Source of the DNA: Ruegeria profundi
Lineage (GTDB): Bacteria; Pseudomonadota; Alphaproteobacteria; Rhodobacterales; Rhodobacteraceae
Direction of reading: 5' to 3'
NCBI RefSeq assembly: GCF_001507545.1
Contig: NZ_LQBP01000001.1
Location: forward strand, 124,001-188,000
Length of the DNA stretch: 64,000 nucleotides
Positions 63,515 to 64,000 of this stretch are shown here, piece by piece (position 1 is the first letter of the stretch; every line of letters begins with the position of its first letter). Both the position numbers and the translations under genes were made by a program. The notes below the pieces were generated by a model that saw only the letters and a list, made by a program, of their open reading frames with translations, was not told where the DNA came from and searched no databases.

Positions 63515-64000
63515 TTATGGGGTAAGCTGCGCTTTAAGCTGCAAAAGGTTCGGGTCTTGCGGCAGAATTTCCAAGCCTTCATTCAGCACGTCCCGCGCGG
63601 CTCCGGCACCGCGATTGATCTGTGCCAACTGCACCAGCATCGGCCATGCCTCAACGCGTTGCGGATCAAGGGCGACGACTTCGCGGAAAGCGCGTTCAGC
63701 AGCCGGGGCGTTGCGGAACGTTAACGCCATTCCGCCCAGAACAAGATGGGTTTCAGGAAAATCCAGACGATTGGCAATTGCGCCCTGCCATTCTGCCATG
63801 CCCTGCGCCACACGCATCTGCTGTTCTGGCGCCAGAGCCTGAACCGGAATGTTCAGAAACTCCTTAGCTGCAGAAATTCGAACGTTGAGCGTCGGGTCCG
63901 AGAGCAAGGGCTCAAGCCGTTGGACCTGATCCTGCAACATTGCCTGACGTTGTAGCGGCGCGGCGTTGGCGCGAACCAAGGGGTCAGGGTCCAGCAGCAG
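63515..64000 (-). CDS. HEAT/TPR-repeat protein, C-terminal part only
   Basis: 161 residues to the stop, entering from the right window edge (LLLDPDPLVRANAAPLQRQ). The first 60 residues look like HEAT-type helices (LLSDPTLNVRISAAKEFLN). The rest are TPR-like: HLVLGGMALTFRNAPAAERAFREVVALDPQRVEAWPML and INRGAGAARDVLNEGLEILPQDPNLLQL. Such C-termini occur in some multiheme cytochrome or peptidase proteins of alphaproteobacteria; the N-terminal part, which would decide, is outside the window. Confidence 0.7.
   Translation of the reverse strand: MLLDPDPLVRANAAPLQRQAMLQDQVQRLEPLLSDPTLNVRISAAKEFLNIPVQALAPEQQMRVAQGMAEWQGAIANRLDFPETHLVLGGMALTFRNAPAAERAFREVVALDPQRVEAWPMLVQLAQINRGAGAARDVLNEGLEILPQDPNLLQLKAQLTP

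Overview
The window looks like ordinary chromosome of a marine alphaproteobacterium of the order Rhodobacterales, most likely the Roseobacter group (Ruegeria/Phaeobacter-like). The evidence is the gene content and order: cckA near recA-alaS, a cysteine-poor IscR heading a suf operon with two cysteine desulfurases, IalB-like and DUF882 proteins, and pieces of a split cobalamin-dependent methionine synthase. A direct-repeat SOS box GTTC-N7-GTTC lies at the recA promoter. Coding DNA is GC-rich and tightly packed, with many ATGA or TAATG stop/start overlaps. No transposase, integrase, CRISPR array or prophage gene was seen.

Layout. 1-1176 is the 5' part of a glutaryl-CoA dehydrogenase gene (minus strand). 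1.3-8.7 kb is the phosphate regulon phoR, pstS-pstC-pstA-pstB-phoU-phoB, with a triple PHO-box half-site array before pstS. 8.7-11.7 kb holds a gamma-carbonic-anhydrase-like protein, gmk, yicC and a PAS protein. 11.7-15.5 kb holds class II DAHP synthase, a GlxA/GbdR-type AraC regulator and a periplasmic sugar dehydrogenase. 15.6-21.4 kb is a branched-chain amino-acid ABC operon with an unrelated small secreted protein gene between its ATPases and permeases. 21.5-24.5 kb has a lipoprotein, a HerA-like ATPase, an IalB-like protein and, between them, two intrinsic terminators with no gene in front, taken here as two small-RNA candidates. 24.5-29.7 kb is an envelope block: ketosynthase, acyl carrier protein and LpxD, then an L,D-transpeptidase divergent from a MepK-like DUF882 endopeptidase, then tRNA-Arg(CCG).

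29.9-37.4 kb is the iron-sulfur operon iscR-desulfurase-sufB-sufC-sufD-two YIP1 membrane proteins-sufS. A perfect TTAGAA-N3-TTCTAA palindrome covers the predicted iscR -10 box, and a divergent operon (alpha/beta hydrolase, small protein, tandem-HD protein) starts beside it. 40-42.3 kb has an SMR transporter with a structured leader, and typA. 42.5-44.3 kb has a secreted Gly/Asn/Asp repeat protein convergent with a LapG-like transglutaminase-type protease. 44.6-54.7 kb is housekeeping: DUF1330, alaS, recA, a sulfotransferase-like gene, cckA, an RsmB-type methyltransferase and guaB.

54.9-61.2 kb holds the one-carbon/cobalamin part: a RamA/RACo-type corrinoid reductive activase, a SAM methyltransferase, PPK2, and an operon of a PF13769-like small protein, MetF and a stand-alone methyltetrahydrofolate-binding (pterin) methyltransferase module. 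These are best read as pieces of a split methionine synthase. Both the activase and the pterin module end in an arginine-rich tail. 61.4-64 kb has Ppx/GppA, RlmE, a small conserved-looking protein and the 3' end of a HEAT/TPR protein.

Most of the window is well-known biology. The least explained parts are the two orphan-terminator RNAs (23.4-23.7 kb), the small secreted gene inside the liv operon, the Arg-tailed split methionine synthase pieces with their small partner, the repeat protein/protease pair, the SMR leader, and a possible IscR-type palindrome inside a coding region.
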